64,000 nucleotides of DNA, taken from the NCBI RefSeq assembly GCF_035222485.1, contig NC_085924.1:4588001-4652000 (forward strand). Reading direction: 5' to 3'. Position 1 is the stretch's first letter. Every line of letters starts with the position of its first letter. Origin of the DNA: Podospora pseudoanserina. Taxonomy: Eukaryota > Ascomycota > Sordariomycetes > Sordariales > Podosporaceae. Below, piece after piece: positions 1-12,815 of this stretch. Below the pieces are notes generated by a model, which saw only the letters and a program-made list of their open reading frames with translations, ran no database searches and was not told the DNA's origin. The position numbers were made by a program, and so were the translations under genes.

Positions 1-81
1 GTTTAGCTACACCGAACCAATTGTCAGAAGTTACCTTCAACCCGTATACCTTTCAGAGGTTCTGTACAGGGGTTCGTCACA
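1..81 (+). repeat. 3' end of a diverged LTR (scrap)
   Basis: This stretch aligns by eye with the last 80 or so bases of the three 404-bp LTRs further right. Shared blocks are TTTAG, CAGAAGT, CAGAGGTTCTG and AGGGGTTCGT, and it ends in CACA where the others end TATA. It keeps many Cs that are T in the other copies, so it looks far less RIP-mutated. Its left part lies outside the window. What follows (82-361) is AT-rich with no recognisable gene. Confidence 0.65.
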
Positions 82-361
82 GCGTTCTATTAGTACTTTA
101 CTGTATTAGTTTTATAAATAAATATTTTAAATTTAAATACAAGTATAATATTAATAAGAATCTTGACCGCAAATTATTTTCCGACCGGTATACAATTCTT
201 AAATAAATCCCTATTTTTTTAATTACCTAAAAATTCTTTATAGTACAAAAAATAAATATTTGTAAAAAGATATTTTACGGTACTATAAGAATTATTACCA
301 AACTTAAGAAAAAGGGTTTACAACCATATATAAACTATAATTCTATCTTATACTAACCTTT
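82..361. other. AT-rich spacer, no gene seen
   Basis: A low-GC, TpA-rich sequence lies between the LTR scrap and the composite retroelement. Short open frames here have no recognisable similarity and are interrupted. I see nothing functional. Confidence 0.6.
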
Positions 362-366
362 AGTGA
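362..366 (+). repeat. Left target-site duplication AGTGA
   Basis: AGTGA directly precedes the TGTCACGG start of the first LTR and is repeated exactly at 12426-12430 after the last LTR. A 5-bp duplication is usual for Ty3/gypsy integrase. Confidence 0.8.
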
Positions 367-770
367 TGTCACGGTTCTGGAAGACAGTGGGGCCACGAGG
401 GACCAATCAAGACTAGACCGCGCTGTCGAGCGGGGCTCACGGTCCAGAAGGGTAACGGACTAATAAGATGGGGACCGGGGACCGCGGTAGGGCTCACGGT
501 CCACGGTCCGGCATCGGCCAATCAGGAGCGGACCGAGGACCGTCTATAAGTCAATAGTCTACGGTCCACGGGTCTATATATACGGAGGAACTGGCCGGCG
601 TAGATAAATAGTTCCGTAGTATATAATATAAGTTATAATCGTTAGTATTTAAACTATTATAATAAAGATAAACCGTTATTATATACTATTTAGTTATACC
701 GGATTAAGATTATTTAAAAGTGCCTTTAACTAATATTCCTTTTAGAGGTTCTAGATAGGGGTTCGTTATA
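367..770 (+). repeat. LTR 1 (404 bp)
   Basis: It starts TGTCACGG and ends TTCGTTATA, where the original CA terminus has probably become TA. It contains the block GACCGGGGACCGCGG, found in altered form in the other two copies, and a TATATATA stretch near 575 that could be the LTR promoter. Confidence 0.85.
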
Positions 771-3700
771 CGTTATATACTTACTTTAACTTTATTACGG
801 ATAAGTTAAAGGCGTCTTTTTACTATTATAGCCGGACCTAAAAATATTTAGATAGGAGGCGTCCCGCTTAGCCTAGGTACCGAGGGACTTTCTAAATATA
901 TATCCTTTACCGTAAAGTAGGTTATTAAGCGCCTTAAAGAATTCGAAAACGAAGCTTAGTAGACCCGGAAATAGATTTTTATTATTTCGATTACGTTTAA
1001 GTCGACTATTAAGTTCTTAGTGCCGGAATATTATAGAGGAGAAAAGGCCGAGCTTAAAGGATTCTTAATTTAATTTAAAACTTATTTTCGTTAATACCTA
1101 AACTAATTTACTAACGAAGAGTCGAAAATAATTTTCGCGGCTATTAAACTTAAGGATAAGGCTTTCGCGTAGTTTAAGCTTATCCTCGACGATTATTATA
1201 AATAAAAACAAAAGTATTAAAAGAAAATTACCGTAAAGTATTTCGAAAGCTACCGTATCTTTAAGGTTAAGCTTAAAAAAGTATTTAGGAAATACGATAA
1301 AGTAAAGTGCGCGTAAGGGAGGCTCTTAAGCTTACGCTAAATACGTTTAGCGGCTAACTATACGGTTTAATTTAAAATCGATAGCTTACGTAATATTATT
1401 AACGATAAGGGATTAATATAGCTTTTTTACTATAGTTTTAAGAAAAAAGTAAAGGATAAATTATATAAAAAGTTAAAACCTAATACTATCGATAAATATA
1501 TTATTATAGTTATACGGATCGACGATCGGTAATTCGAGCGTCGTACGGAAAAGAGAAATTACGGTAGGGGTACCTATAGTAATAACTATAAGAGATATTT
1601 TAATAATAATTATTTTAATAATAAATATAAACGGAAATACTTTAATATTAATTATTTTAATATTATATATTTAAGACCGATAAACGTCGATACTATATAA
1701 TAATAAAAGTTATAAGGCCAGAGCTAAAGTAAAAATAATTTTAAATATTTTAATTATAGTAAAGTAAAATACTTTAAGAAGGACTATAAGGCATTTAAAC
1801 GGCTCGGATAAAAAAAAAAATCGTATTAATTACTATATCGAGAAGACCGAGAGTTATAAAGGTAATAGTTATCGGGTATTAATAAAATAGAACGGTAAGC
1901 TCCGAAAAAGACTTTAATTAATACGCCGGATAAGAAAATATAAAGTTCTAGGAAGTAAAGGAAGCCTTAAAAAGGCTAAAGGCGAAATATAAAGAAAAAG
2001 ATCTTTAAATATAAATATTATAGGATTAATTAATATAAATCGTTACGGAAGTTACTATAAAGGTTATTAAAGACGAGGGTCTTATATAAGGACTTATTAA
2101 ATAAACGATATTAAAAAGGTAATATAGTAAATACGGAATTACTATCTTATGAAATATATTATAGTCTATAAAGTTTTTATATAAAAGCTAAAAAAAGTAT
2201 TAAAAAGGTAAGAAGGTCGCTAATATTAGGATCGTAAAGTTATTAAAGAATATATTAATACTTATATAATATATATCTTATAAAGGAGATACGGTATAGC
2301 TTTATCTTAGGTATTTAGAGTATTAAAAAGTATTTTAATTTTAGTATATTATATATAAATATATAAAATACTATTAAAGTAAATCGCTATATAGTTATTA
2401 GCCGGTATATAAAGTAAGTAAAAAAAGTAAATTATAGTTAATTAAAAGGACTATAGCCCGATAGGAAAAGGTTTAATAGAAAAACCTAAATAATTATATT
2501 TTATAAAAAGTTTAGGACTTAATTAAATTAAAGGATAGCCTTTAAATTATATAAATTATATTAAAGTATATAAGGTATTACGTCGAATATATAGATAGTT
2601 AGAATATAAATAATAATATATATTTATAGGAAAAAATAATATTAAAATAGTATTTAAGTTTAGACTACGCTATATACTTACGGAAGAAGGTTAAGCGATA
2701 TTATTAAGCTAAGACGCTTAAGATTAAATAAAAAAATTATTATCGAGCGTAAATAGAAAAGAATATTAAAGATAGAAGATAGGAGGAAGCTAGATAAGTA
2801 TAATTAAAAGATTTTATATTATTAAATAACCTAAGGTAAGAGGACGTTTTTAAACGATATAATGGTTTAGGAAATAACTTACGGCCCTTTATAGGGGCCG
2901 TTAACTTTTAACGGACTATAAATAATATTTTCGAAGGTATTAACGTAAGGTAAAGGTATAGGATAATGATCCGGCGCTCGTTAGCGAAGTTACTACTATA
3001 TAAGGAAAAAGTAAGAAAGATAAACGCCTTTAGATTATTATATAATAAAGGGATTTTTAAATAATAATATTAATAAACGGTAATATAGAAACGAATTTAA
3101 TTTCGTTATAATTTATATATTAAGCCCGTATATTATAAAAGAAAAAAAAAAATAAATAATTATATAAAGTCTATTTCCTACGTAAAAGGTTTATAAGGAA
3201 ATACTATCTTTAAATATTATAATTAAAGGAAAAACAATATTAATTATATTCGATATTATAAATATAGGACCTTTAAAGGATATAATCCTAAAATAATTAT
3301 AATATAAAAACTATAACCTAAATATCGATTAAAGGGATAGTAATTACTTACAATTAAAAAAACTTTAAAAGTATTTAACTAACGATAAAAAATTAAGAAT
3401 ACGTACGGAATAAAATATAAGATAAATACCCTTTACAGTACTATTATAAAGAGTATAGGAAGTAATAGTATATTCTATTAATATAAATAATAAAATCGAA
3501 AAAGTAAGGTTAACGACGTTAATAAAGATATCGAAGGTTAATAAATACGCTTACTATAATAATATAGAGAAAGGCGAGAAAAAGGCGGTACCGGTAAAAT
3601 ATCGAGGATACCTAGCCTTTACGGCTAAGTATTTAAAGGGGCTTCTAAAGCGAGGACCGTAAAACTATAAAATTAAATTAAAAGAAAAAGCTAAGCTACG

Positions 3701-4974
3701 GCTATTTAAGGTTTATTATATTAACGATAAGTAAAGTAAAGAGCTATAAAAATACTTAAATAAAAACTTAAAAAGAAAATATATTAAGGAGTTTATATTA
3801 CTAATAGGATACTTTATATTCTTTATACCGAAGAAAGACGGTAGTTTACGATTATATATAGATTATCGCTAGCTAAATAACGAAATAGTAAAAAATAATT
3901 ACCCGCTATTATTAATATTTAAGTTACGGAATTAATTAATAAAAGCGTAATACTTTATACGCTTAAATATATTTATTAGGTATACCTATATACGGATTAA
4001 GGAAGGAAATAAATAGAAAATTACGTTTTATATACCTTATAATTATTTCGAGTATCTCGTAATACTATTTAGGTTAATTAATACGCTTATAACGTTTTAA
4101 TTTCTCGTTAACTATACGATATAAAAGTACCTCGATAAAATAATAATATACTATCTTAATAATATTTTTATTTATTTACGTATTTTAAAGGAGTATAAGC
4201 GGTATATATAAAAGATATTCGACGCGCTATACGGAGCCGGACTTTTAATTAATAAAGAGAAAAACGAGTTTTACGTATAGAAAATAATATATTTAGGATA
4301 TTTAATATCGTTAAATAAGGTTCGTATAAAACTAAGGAAAATTATAATAGTAAAAAATTAACTTACGCTATAATTATAAATATATATTAGGGAATTCTTA
4401 AGGTTTATAAACTTTTATTAAATATTTATCCGGGATTACGTAAGTATTACGAGGCTATTTAATTATTTAATTAAGAAAGATATAGAGTTCCGGTAGGAGT
4501 AAAAAAAAGAATAGGCTTTTTAAAAGTTAAAAAAGGCTATTTTAAAGGACCCGGTATTTAAATTACTAAACCCTAATCGACTATTTAAGGTTAAAGTAAA
4601 TATATTAGACTATACTATCGGTAAATAATTAAAATAGCAAGACGATAATGATAAACTATATTCGGTAGCTTTTTTTTCGAAGAAGCTTAATAAAATACAT
4701 TAAAACTATTTAATCTATAATAAGGAACTACTTATTATTATTAAAGCGTTCGAGGAGTAAAGACTATATTTTAACGGTACTAAATATAAAGTATAGGTTT
4801 ATACGGATTATAAAAATCTATAGTACTTTATTACTATAAAGGTCCTTAATATACGGTAAATACGATAATTAAAGTTTCTTTCGGAATTTAATTTTTAAAT
4901 TAATTATAAAAAGGGTTCGGAAAACGTTAAAATAAATATATTTAACCGGCGAGCCGACTACTATAAAGATATAC
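771..4974 (+). pseudogene. RIP-killed gag-pol, copy 1 (no integrase)
   Basis: Stop-interrupted reading still shows gypsy reverse-transcriptase landmarks. Near 3850-3905 there is a YIDYR-x-LN box. Near 4020-4110 a FEYLV-type segment leads toward the active site. At 4152-4166 the active-site box reads YLNNI where YLDDI is expected, both catalytic Asp codons having changed G to A. Near 4600 the RNase H box reads LDYTIG. The sequence then stops at LTR 2, so the integrase and chromodomain present in copy 2 are missing. No protein can be made. Confidence 0.8.
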
Positions 4975-5378
4975 TGTTACGGTTCTGGAAGACAGTGGGG
5001 CTACGAGGGACTAATCAAGACTAGACCGCGCTATCGAGCGGGGCTTACGGTCCAGAAGGGCAACGGACTAATAAAATAGGGACCGGGGACCGCGGTGGGG
5101 CTTACGGTCCACGGTCCGGCATCGGCTAATTAGGAGCGGACCGAGGACCGTCTGTAAGTTAACGGTTTACGGTCCACGGGTCTATATATATAGAGGAATT
5201 AGCCGGCCTAAATAGATAGTTCCGTAGTATATAATATAAATTATAATCGTTAATATTTAAATTATTATAATAAAAATAAGCTATTATTATATATTATTTA
5301 ATTATACCGGACTAAAATTATTTAGAAGTACCTTTAACTAATATCCCTTTTAAAGGTTTTAGATAGGGGTTCGTTATA
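4975..5378 (+). repeat. LTR 2 (404 bp, internal)
   Basis: It starts TGTTACGG and ends TTCGTTATA. It sits between the two internal regions and serves as the right LTR of the short copy and the left LTR of the long copy. The right-hand sequence (CGTTATATA...) matches the base after LTR 1, confirming the junction. Confidence 0.85.
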
Positions 5379-8300
5379 CGTTATATATTTACTTTAACTT
5401 TATTATAAATAAATTAAAAGCGTCTTTTTACTACTATAGCCGGACCTAAAAATATTTAAATAAAAAGCGTCCCGCTTAGTCCAGGCACCGAAGGACCTTC
5501 TAAATATATATCCTTTACCGTAAAGCAGATTATTAAGCGCCTTAAAAAACTCGAGGACGAGGCTTAATAAATCCGGAAATAGATTTTCGCTATCTCGATT
5601 ATGTTTAAATTAATTATTAAGTTCTTAATACCGGAGTATTATAAAAGAGAAAAGGCCGAGCTTAAAAGGTTTTTAATTTAGTTTAAAACCTATTTTCGTA
5701 AATACCTAAATTAATTTATTAACGAAAAGTTAAAAATAATTTTCGCGGTTATTAAACTTAAGGATAAGGCTTTTACGTAATTCGAGTTTATCTTTAACGA
5801 TTATTATGAATAAAAGCGGAAGTATTAAAAAAAAATTACCGTAAAGTATTTTAAAAATTATTATACTTTTAAAGCTAATCTTAAAAAGATATTTAAGGAA
5901 TATAATAAAGTAAAGTACGTATAGGGAAAGCTTTTAAGCTTACGCTAAATACGTTTAACGGTTAATTATATAGTTTAATTTAAAATCGATAGTTTATATA
6001 ATATTATTAATAATAAGGGATTAATATAGTTTTTTTACTATAACCTTAAGGAAAAAGTAAAGGATAAATTATATAAAAAGTTAAAGTTTAATATTATCGA
6101 TAAATATATTATTATAATTATATAAATCGACGATCGGTAGTTCGAGCGTCGTACGGAGAAAAAGAATTATAGTAAAGGTACCTATAGTAATAACTATAAA
6201 AAATATTTTAATAATAATTATTTTAACGATAAATATAAATAAAAATACTTTAATATTAATTATTCCGGTACTATATATTTAAAACCGATAAACGTTAATA
6301 CTATATAATAATAAAGGTTATAAGGCCGGGGCTAAAGTAAAAATAATTTTAAATATTTTAATTATAATAAAGTAAAATACTTTAAAAAAGATTATAAGGT
6401 ACTTAAATAGCTCGGATAAAAGAAGGAGATCGTATTAATTATTATATTAAAGGGACCGAGGGTAGTAAAGATAATAATTATTAAATATTAGTAAGGTAAA
6501 GCGGTAAGCTTTAAAGAAAACTTTAATTAATATACCGGATAAAAAAATATAGAGTTTTAGGAGGTAAAGGAAGTTTTAGAAAGGCTAAAGGCGGAATATA
6601 AAGAAGGAGATCTTTAAATATAAGTATTATAGGATTAATGAGTATAGATCGTTACGGAAGTTACTATAGAGGTTACTAAAGATAAGGGTTTTACGTAAAG
6701 ATTTATTAAATAAACGATACTAAAGAAGTAATATAGTAAGTACGGAATTACTATTTTATAAAATATATTATAGCCTATAAAGTTTTTATATAAAAGCTAA
6801 GAAAAGTATTAAAAAGGTAAGAAAGTCGTTAATATTAAGATCGTAAAGTTATTAAAGGATATATTAATACCTATATAATATATATCCTATAAAGGAGATA
6901 TAATATAGTTTTATCCTAAATATCTAAAGTATTAAAGAGTATTTTAATTTTAATATATTATATATAGATATATAAAGTATTATTAAAGTAAGTTACTATA
7001 TAGTTATTAGCCAGTACGTAAAGTAAGTAAAGAAAGTAAATTATAATTAATTAAAAGGATTATAGCCTAATAGAAAAAGGCTTAATAGGAAAACCTAAAC
7101 GATTACGTTTTATAAAAGATTTAAAATCTAGTTAAATTAAAGGATAGCCTTTAAGTTATATAAATTATATTAAAATATATAAGGTATTATATTAAATATA
7201 TAAATAGTTAAAATATAAACGATAATATATATTTATAGAAAAAAGTAATATTAAAATAGTACCTAAGCTTAAACTATATTATATACCTATAGGAAAAAGT
7301 TAAACGATATTATTAAACTAAAACGCTTAAAACTAAGTAGAAAAACTATTATCGAGCGTAAATATAAAAAAATATTAAAAACGGAAAATAAAAGGAAATT
7401 AAATAAGTATAATTAAAAAACTTTATATTATTAAATAACTTAAAGTAAAAAAACGTTTTTAAATAATATAATTATTTAAAAAATAATTTACGGCTTTTCG
7501 TAGGGGCCGTTAACCTTTAATAAATTATAAACGATACTTTCGAAAGTATTAATATAAAGTAAAAGTATAAAATAACGATCCGATACTTATTAACGAAGTC
7601 GCTACTATATAAGGAAAAAATAGAAAAAATAAATATTTTTAAATTATTATATAATAAAGGGATCTCTAAATAATAATATTAATAAACGTTAATACGGAAA
7701 TAAATTTAATTTCGTTATAATTCGTATATTAGGCCTATATACTATAAAAGAAAAAAAAAATAAATAGTTATATAAAGTCTATTTCCTACGTAAAAGGTCT
7801 ATAGGAAAATACTATCTTTAAATATTATAATCGAAGGAAAAACGATATTAATTATATTTAATATTATAAATATAGAACCCTCGAAGAATATAATTTTAAG
7901 GTAACTATAATATAAAGATTATAATTTAGATATTGATTAAAGGGATAGTAATTACCTACGATTAAAAAAGCTTTAAAAGTATTTAATTAATAATAAAAGA
8001 TTAAAAGTATATACGAAGTAAAGTATAGGATAAATACCCTTTACGGTACTACCGTAAAGAGTATAAGAAATAATAATATATTCTATCGATATAGGTAGTA
8101 AAATCGAAGAAATAAAGTTAATAACGTTAATAAAAATATTGGAGGTTAATAAATACGTTTACTATAATAACGTAAAGAAAGGTAAGAAAAAGGCGGTACT
8201 AATAGAATATTAAAGATACTTAACCTTTACGGTTAAATATTTAGAGGGGCTTCTAAAGCGAGAACCGTAAAATTACGAAATTAAGTTAAAAGAAAGAGCT

Positions 8301-11160
8301 AAACTACGGCTATTTAAAGTTTACTATACTAACGATAAGTAAAATAAAAATTATAAAAGTATTTAAACGAAAATTTTAAGAAAGAATATATTAGGGAGTC
8401 TATATCGTTAATAAAATACTTTATATTTTTCGTATTAAAAAAGAATAATAACTTACGATTATATATAAATTACTATTAATTAAATAATAAAATAATAATA
8501 AATAATTACTTACTACTATTAATATTTAAGTTACGGAGTTAACTAATAGGGGCGCGATACTTTATATATTTAAATATACTTATTAAGTACGCTTATATAT
8601 AGATTAAGGAAAGAGATAAATAAAAAACTACGTTTCGTATATTTTATAATTATTTTAAGTATTTCGTAATACTATTTAAGCTAATTAATATACCTATAAC
8701 GTTTTAATTTCTTATTAACTATATAATATAAAAATATTTTAATAAAATAATAATATACTATCTCGATAACGTTTTTATTTATTTACGTACTTTAAAGGAA
8801 TATAAATAATATATACGAGAGATACTTAACGCGCTATATAGAACTAGACTTTTAATTAATAAAGAAAAAAACGAGTTTTATATATAAAAAATAATATATT
8901 TAAAATATTTAATATCGTTAAATAAGATTTATATAGAACCGGAGAAAATTACGGTAATAAAGGATTAGCCTATACTATAATTATAAATATATATTAAGGA
9001 ATTTTTAAAGTTTATAAACTTCTATCGGATATTTATTTAGGGCTATATAAGTATTATAAAGCTACTTAATTATTTAACTAAAAAGGACGTAAAGTTCCGG
9101 TAGGGATAAGAAAAGGAATAGGCTTTTTAAAAGCTAAAAAAAATTATTTTAAAGGACCCGGTATTTAAATTATTAAACCTTAATCGACTATTCGAAGTTA
9201 AAGTAAATATATTAAATTATATTATTGGTAAATAATTAAGGTAATAAAATAATAATAGTAAATTATATTTAATAATTTTCTTTTCGAAAAAACTTAATAA
9301 AATACGTTAAAACTATTTAATCTATAATAAGGAACTATTTACTATTATCGAAGCGTTTAAAAAATAAAAGTTATACTTTAACGGTATTAAATATAAAATA
9401 TAGGTTTATATAGATTATAAAAATCTATAGTACTTTACTATTACGAAAGTCTTTAATGCCCGGTAAATATAATAATTAGAGTTTCTTTTAAAATTTAATT
9501 TTTAAATTAATTATAAAAAGGGTTCGGAAAACGTTAGGGTAAACGTATTTAGCCGGCGAGCCGACTATTATAAAGATATATTTAGGGAGTTACTATTATT
9601 ATTTAAGGAAGCGTTAAATAATATTTTTAAGTATTTATTATAACTGTAAATAAAATATTACGTAGTATATCGCGAGAAAGCTATTTCTAATAAATATTAA
9701 AGGAAATTAAATAACGATATTATAAAATAATATTAATAGGAAAAGCTAAAGCTATAAGGTATTTAGAAAAATAATTAGGAAAGACTATAATATAAAAACT
9801 AAATATATATAAAGTTAGGTAATAAAATAATATTAATAATAAGGATTTATATATTAAAACTCGGAAAATATATAAATATTGTTAAGACTATAGAAAAAAT
9901 TAAATAATACTTTAATTAGCTAGGGATTAAGGACGACATTAAAGAAACTATTTAATTATATTATATATATAAAAGAACGAGGGTTACGAGGTATAAGCCT
10001 TATAGATTTTTAAAGCTATTACCGGTAATAGAACGGCTATAAAGTTTAATTATAATAAACTTTATTATTAAATTATTAAAGTCTAAAAATATAATAACCG
10101 GTATTAAATATAATAGTATATTAACGGTAATTAATAGGCTTACTAAATAAATATACTTTTTACCTTATAAAGAGACCTAGTCGGTAAAATAATTAGTAAA
10201 TATAATATTATAATATATTATATTAATATATATATAATTAAAGGAGTTTATTATAAACCGCGATATTAAATTCGTATCGAAATTCTAAAGAGCGTTAATA
10301 ACGAAGCTAGGGATAATAAATAAAGCGTTTTCGGCTTACTACCTTTAAACGGATGGTTAAATAAAATAATTTAATTAAATTATAAAATAGTATTTACGGA
10401 ATTATATTAATTTTAAATAAAATAATTAAATTAAATTATTATTTATAATATAGTTAATATATAATATATCGTTAATTAAAACGATTAAAGCTATATTATT
10501 CTTCGTAAATTTCGGTTATAAAGCAAATCTACGGTAAGGACTTACGGTTAAGGTACTTAAGGCTAGAGTTAAAGTAAATAAAATATATATATTTTATAGT
10601 AAATTTAAGTAAAAACTAAAGTTTATAAAGGAAAAAATATAAAAATATTATAATATTAAAAGGCTCGAAAAACCTTACTTTAAGGGAAGGAATATAATAT
10701 TCCTTTTTATATATAATTTACGTATTAAAAAACCTAATAAAAAGCTAAATTATAAAAGAATAGAACTATTTAAAGTTAAAAGGAAAATGTCGGAGACGGT
10801 ATTCGAATTAGAATTATTTAATATAATACGTTTACGGTTATATACTTTTTATATTTTACTTTTAGAACTTATATTATATATAAATAAGGCTAATATATAG
10901 GTAATAGCGGAAGACGAAGAAAAAGAATACGATATAGAAGAAATATTAAATTTACGGTTTAATAAAAGTTAATTAAAATATTTAGTTAATTAATTAAGAT
11001 ATTTGGCTATAGATAATTCGTAAAAATTATAAATATACTTTAATTACTTAAATAAATAAAAAAATTTTTATTAACGATATTTAAACCGATTAAAACTTAA
11101 ATAAGTAAAAAGACTTAGCCCCGGCTTATAGCTAAATAACTATAAGACGGAGTTAAAAGA

Positions 11161-11228
11161 ACCTCGACGGGAGTCGAACCTACGCCTTTAATATAATAGT
11201 CGATATACTATATACTATACTATAAGGT
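11161..11228 (-). tRNA. Degraded tRNA-like sequence inside the retroelement
   Basis: On the minus strand a T-arm-like GGTTCGACTCCC is followed by an acceptor-like TCGAGGT. Upstream, ACCTTAT could pair with that acceptor through G-T and RIP-type mismatches. A D-arm-like TAGTATAGT and A/T-rich middle complete a tRNA-sized 68 nt. No clear anticodon stem can be folded, so this is a pseudo-tRNA at best. It lies downstream of the chromodomain in copy 2. Confidence 0.35.
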
Positions 11229-11984
11229 TAAAAAATATAAAAAAAACTAAATATAAATAGTACTACGCGCTTTAAGTACTTTAAAAAGTAAAAGGTACGC
11301 TATTAATAGTATTTAGCGCGGTTAGGAAGGAAGGACCGGCTACGTTAGAATCGAAGGAAAAGTCGGAGGGTTAGTCTAGGCTTAAGGAAAGATCTAAAGT
11401 GTAAAGAGATTACGGAACGGTATTCTAGGCGGTATCCGGCCGCGTAGGAGTATCCGGTAAAAAAGTAGGAGGCGCCGTAGCGGTAGATTACGCTACCTAA
11501 GCATCCTCCTTCTAGATATCCCGCGCGAAGAGGCGCTCTTTACGTACGCGAAGAGAGCGATATATTTATTTTATCCGGATAAGTTTAATAATTAATTACG
11601 AAAGTTAGTTTTTAAACTTTTATTTTTTATATTTAAGTTTATTTTACTTTTTTATTGTTCGGGTTACTATAGAACGGTTAATTATAGTATAAGAAGAAAA
11701 GGAAGATCTATTTATAGGTAAAGCTAATATTAAATTTATTATATAGGATCTTATAGCGTACGTATTTAGCGTACCGTAAGGACCTAAGGGCTATAATATA
11801 AAAGGATTCGGCGGTAAAATAGGTAAAATATAGTATTATAATAAAACTATAGCGGTGGATTCGGGAGGAAAGGGTAAAAGCCTATTTAGTTTTATAATAA
11901 CGTTTCTATATATAGTTAAATATAATAAAAGTAAAGAGAAAAGGGGAGGAAAAACCTACGATATAGTTAGTAGTGGAAAAAGAT

Positions 11985-12007
11985 TAGGCCGTAAGGGCTT
12001 CGGCCTA
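11985..12007. repeat. Perfect 7-bp inverted repeat beside LTR 3
   Basis: TAGGCCG and CGGCCTA are separated by nine bases, ending about 15 bp before LTR 3. A purine run (AAAGAAGGAA) that could be the polypurine tract lies between. The stem keeps GC pairs in otherwise AT-saturated DNA. Confidence 0.5.
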
Positions 12008-12021
12008 AAGAAGGAATATTA

Positions 12022-12425
12022 TATTACGGTTCTAGAAAATAGTAAAGCTATAAGGGACTAATTAAAACTAGACCGTACCGTCGAGCGGGACTTACGGTCC
12101 AGAAAGGTAACGGACTAATAAAATAAAGACCGGAGACCGCGGTAAGGCTTACAGTCCACGGTCCGGTATCGGCTAATTAAGAGCGGACCGAAGACCGTCT
12201 ATAAATTAACGGTCTACGGTCCACGGGTCTATATATACGGAGGAACTGGCCGGCGTAAATAAATAATTTCGTAATATATAATATAAATTATAATCGTTAA
12301 TATTTAGATTATTATAATAAAGATAAGCTATTATTATATATTATTTAGTTATACCGGACTAGAATTATTTAGAAGTGCCTTTAACTAATATCCCTTTTAG
12401 AGGTTCTGGATAGGGGTTCGTTATA
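12022..12425 (+). repeat. LTR 3 (404 bp)
   Basis: It starts TATTACGG, the first G changed to A relative to LTR 2, and ends TTCGTTATA directly before the AGTGA duplication. It is the right terminus of the composite element. Confidence 0.85.
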
Positions 12426-12430
12426 AGTGA
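12426..12430 (+). repeat. Right target-site duplication AGTGA
   Basis: Exact repeat of 362-366, immediately after the terminal base of LTR 3. Confidence 0.8.
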
Positions 12431-12815
12431 TATTTGTTTTTCTTAAAATTTTATTTACGAGTAGAGTTATATAATTAAAATAAATTAATTTTATTATTAA
12501 ATATATAGTTAATAAAAATGTTAATGATAATTCAAAATCTTTTATATATTTCTTTTATATTTAAAAGATAATTAATATTAAAGAGTTGAAAGATAAAAAA
12601 AAATAGTAAAAAGAAAAAAATAAATAAATATTATTTTTATAATATTAAATGATAGAATCGTTAATAATATATGAATTATGATTATTATAAGTAAATGAAT
12701 AATGTTTTAATAAATCTTTAAATTTAACCTTTAATATAAATATCTTATTAAATTAGATTAATAGTAGGGTTATTATTAATCTAATTTTTTTTAATATAAC
12801 TATATATTAAAATAG
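12431..12815. other. AT-rich relic DNA, no gene seen
   Basis: Very AT-rich sequence with long A and T runs. It resembles older RIP-mutated repeat DNA, but I cannot name its source. No open frame of interest. Confidence 0.5.

Larger units (their letters stand above)
5379..12021 (+). pseudogene. RIP-killed gag-pol, copy 2 (RT, RNase H, integrase, chromodomain)
   Basis: This copy is collinear with copy 1 and then extends beyond it. The RT box at 8759-8770 reads YLDN, so the first Asp survives and the second is mutated. Integrase landmarks follow. Near 10110-10160 a YDSILTV-x-NRLTK box matches the DSILVVVDRLTK block of chromoviruses. Near 10245-10290 INRDIKF stands for the DRD box, with its catalytic Asp changed to Asn. 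Near 10925-11040 a stop-broken EEILNLRF ... LKYLV-N-LRY segment matches a C-terminal chromodomain. About 1 kb of non-pol sequence separates this from LTR 3. All frames are closed by RIP-type stops. Confidence 0.85.
367..12425 (+). mobile_element. Composite RIP-degraded Ty3/gypsy chromovirus, three LTRs
   Basis: The order is LTR (367-770), shortened internal region (771-4974), LTR (4975-5378), longer internal region (5379-12021), LTR (12022-12425). All three LTRs are exactly 404 bp, and the whole unit is flanked by AGTGA, so it behaves as one insertion. The two internal regions are collinear: the RT active-site box lies 3,381 and 3,380 bp from their starts. The first stops about 2.4 kb earlier, just after the RNase H region, and so lacks integrase. 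RIP has riddled both with TAA and TAG codons. CpA is almost absent and TpA is extremely frequent, so nothing is translatable. Confidence 0.9.

Noticed and set aside
11855-12061. 68-codon plus-strand frame in the retroelement
   Set aside because: Its composition is AT-driven, it runs into LTR 3, and it matches no gag or pol block.
1-12430. Mitochondrial DNA insertion suggested by the AT richness
   Set aside because: Depletion of CpA with TpA excess, the paired LTRs and readable RT and integrase motifs identify RIP-mutated retroelements.
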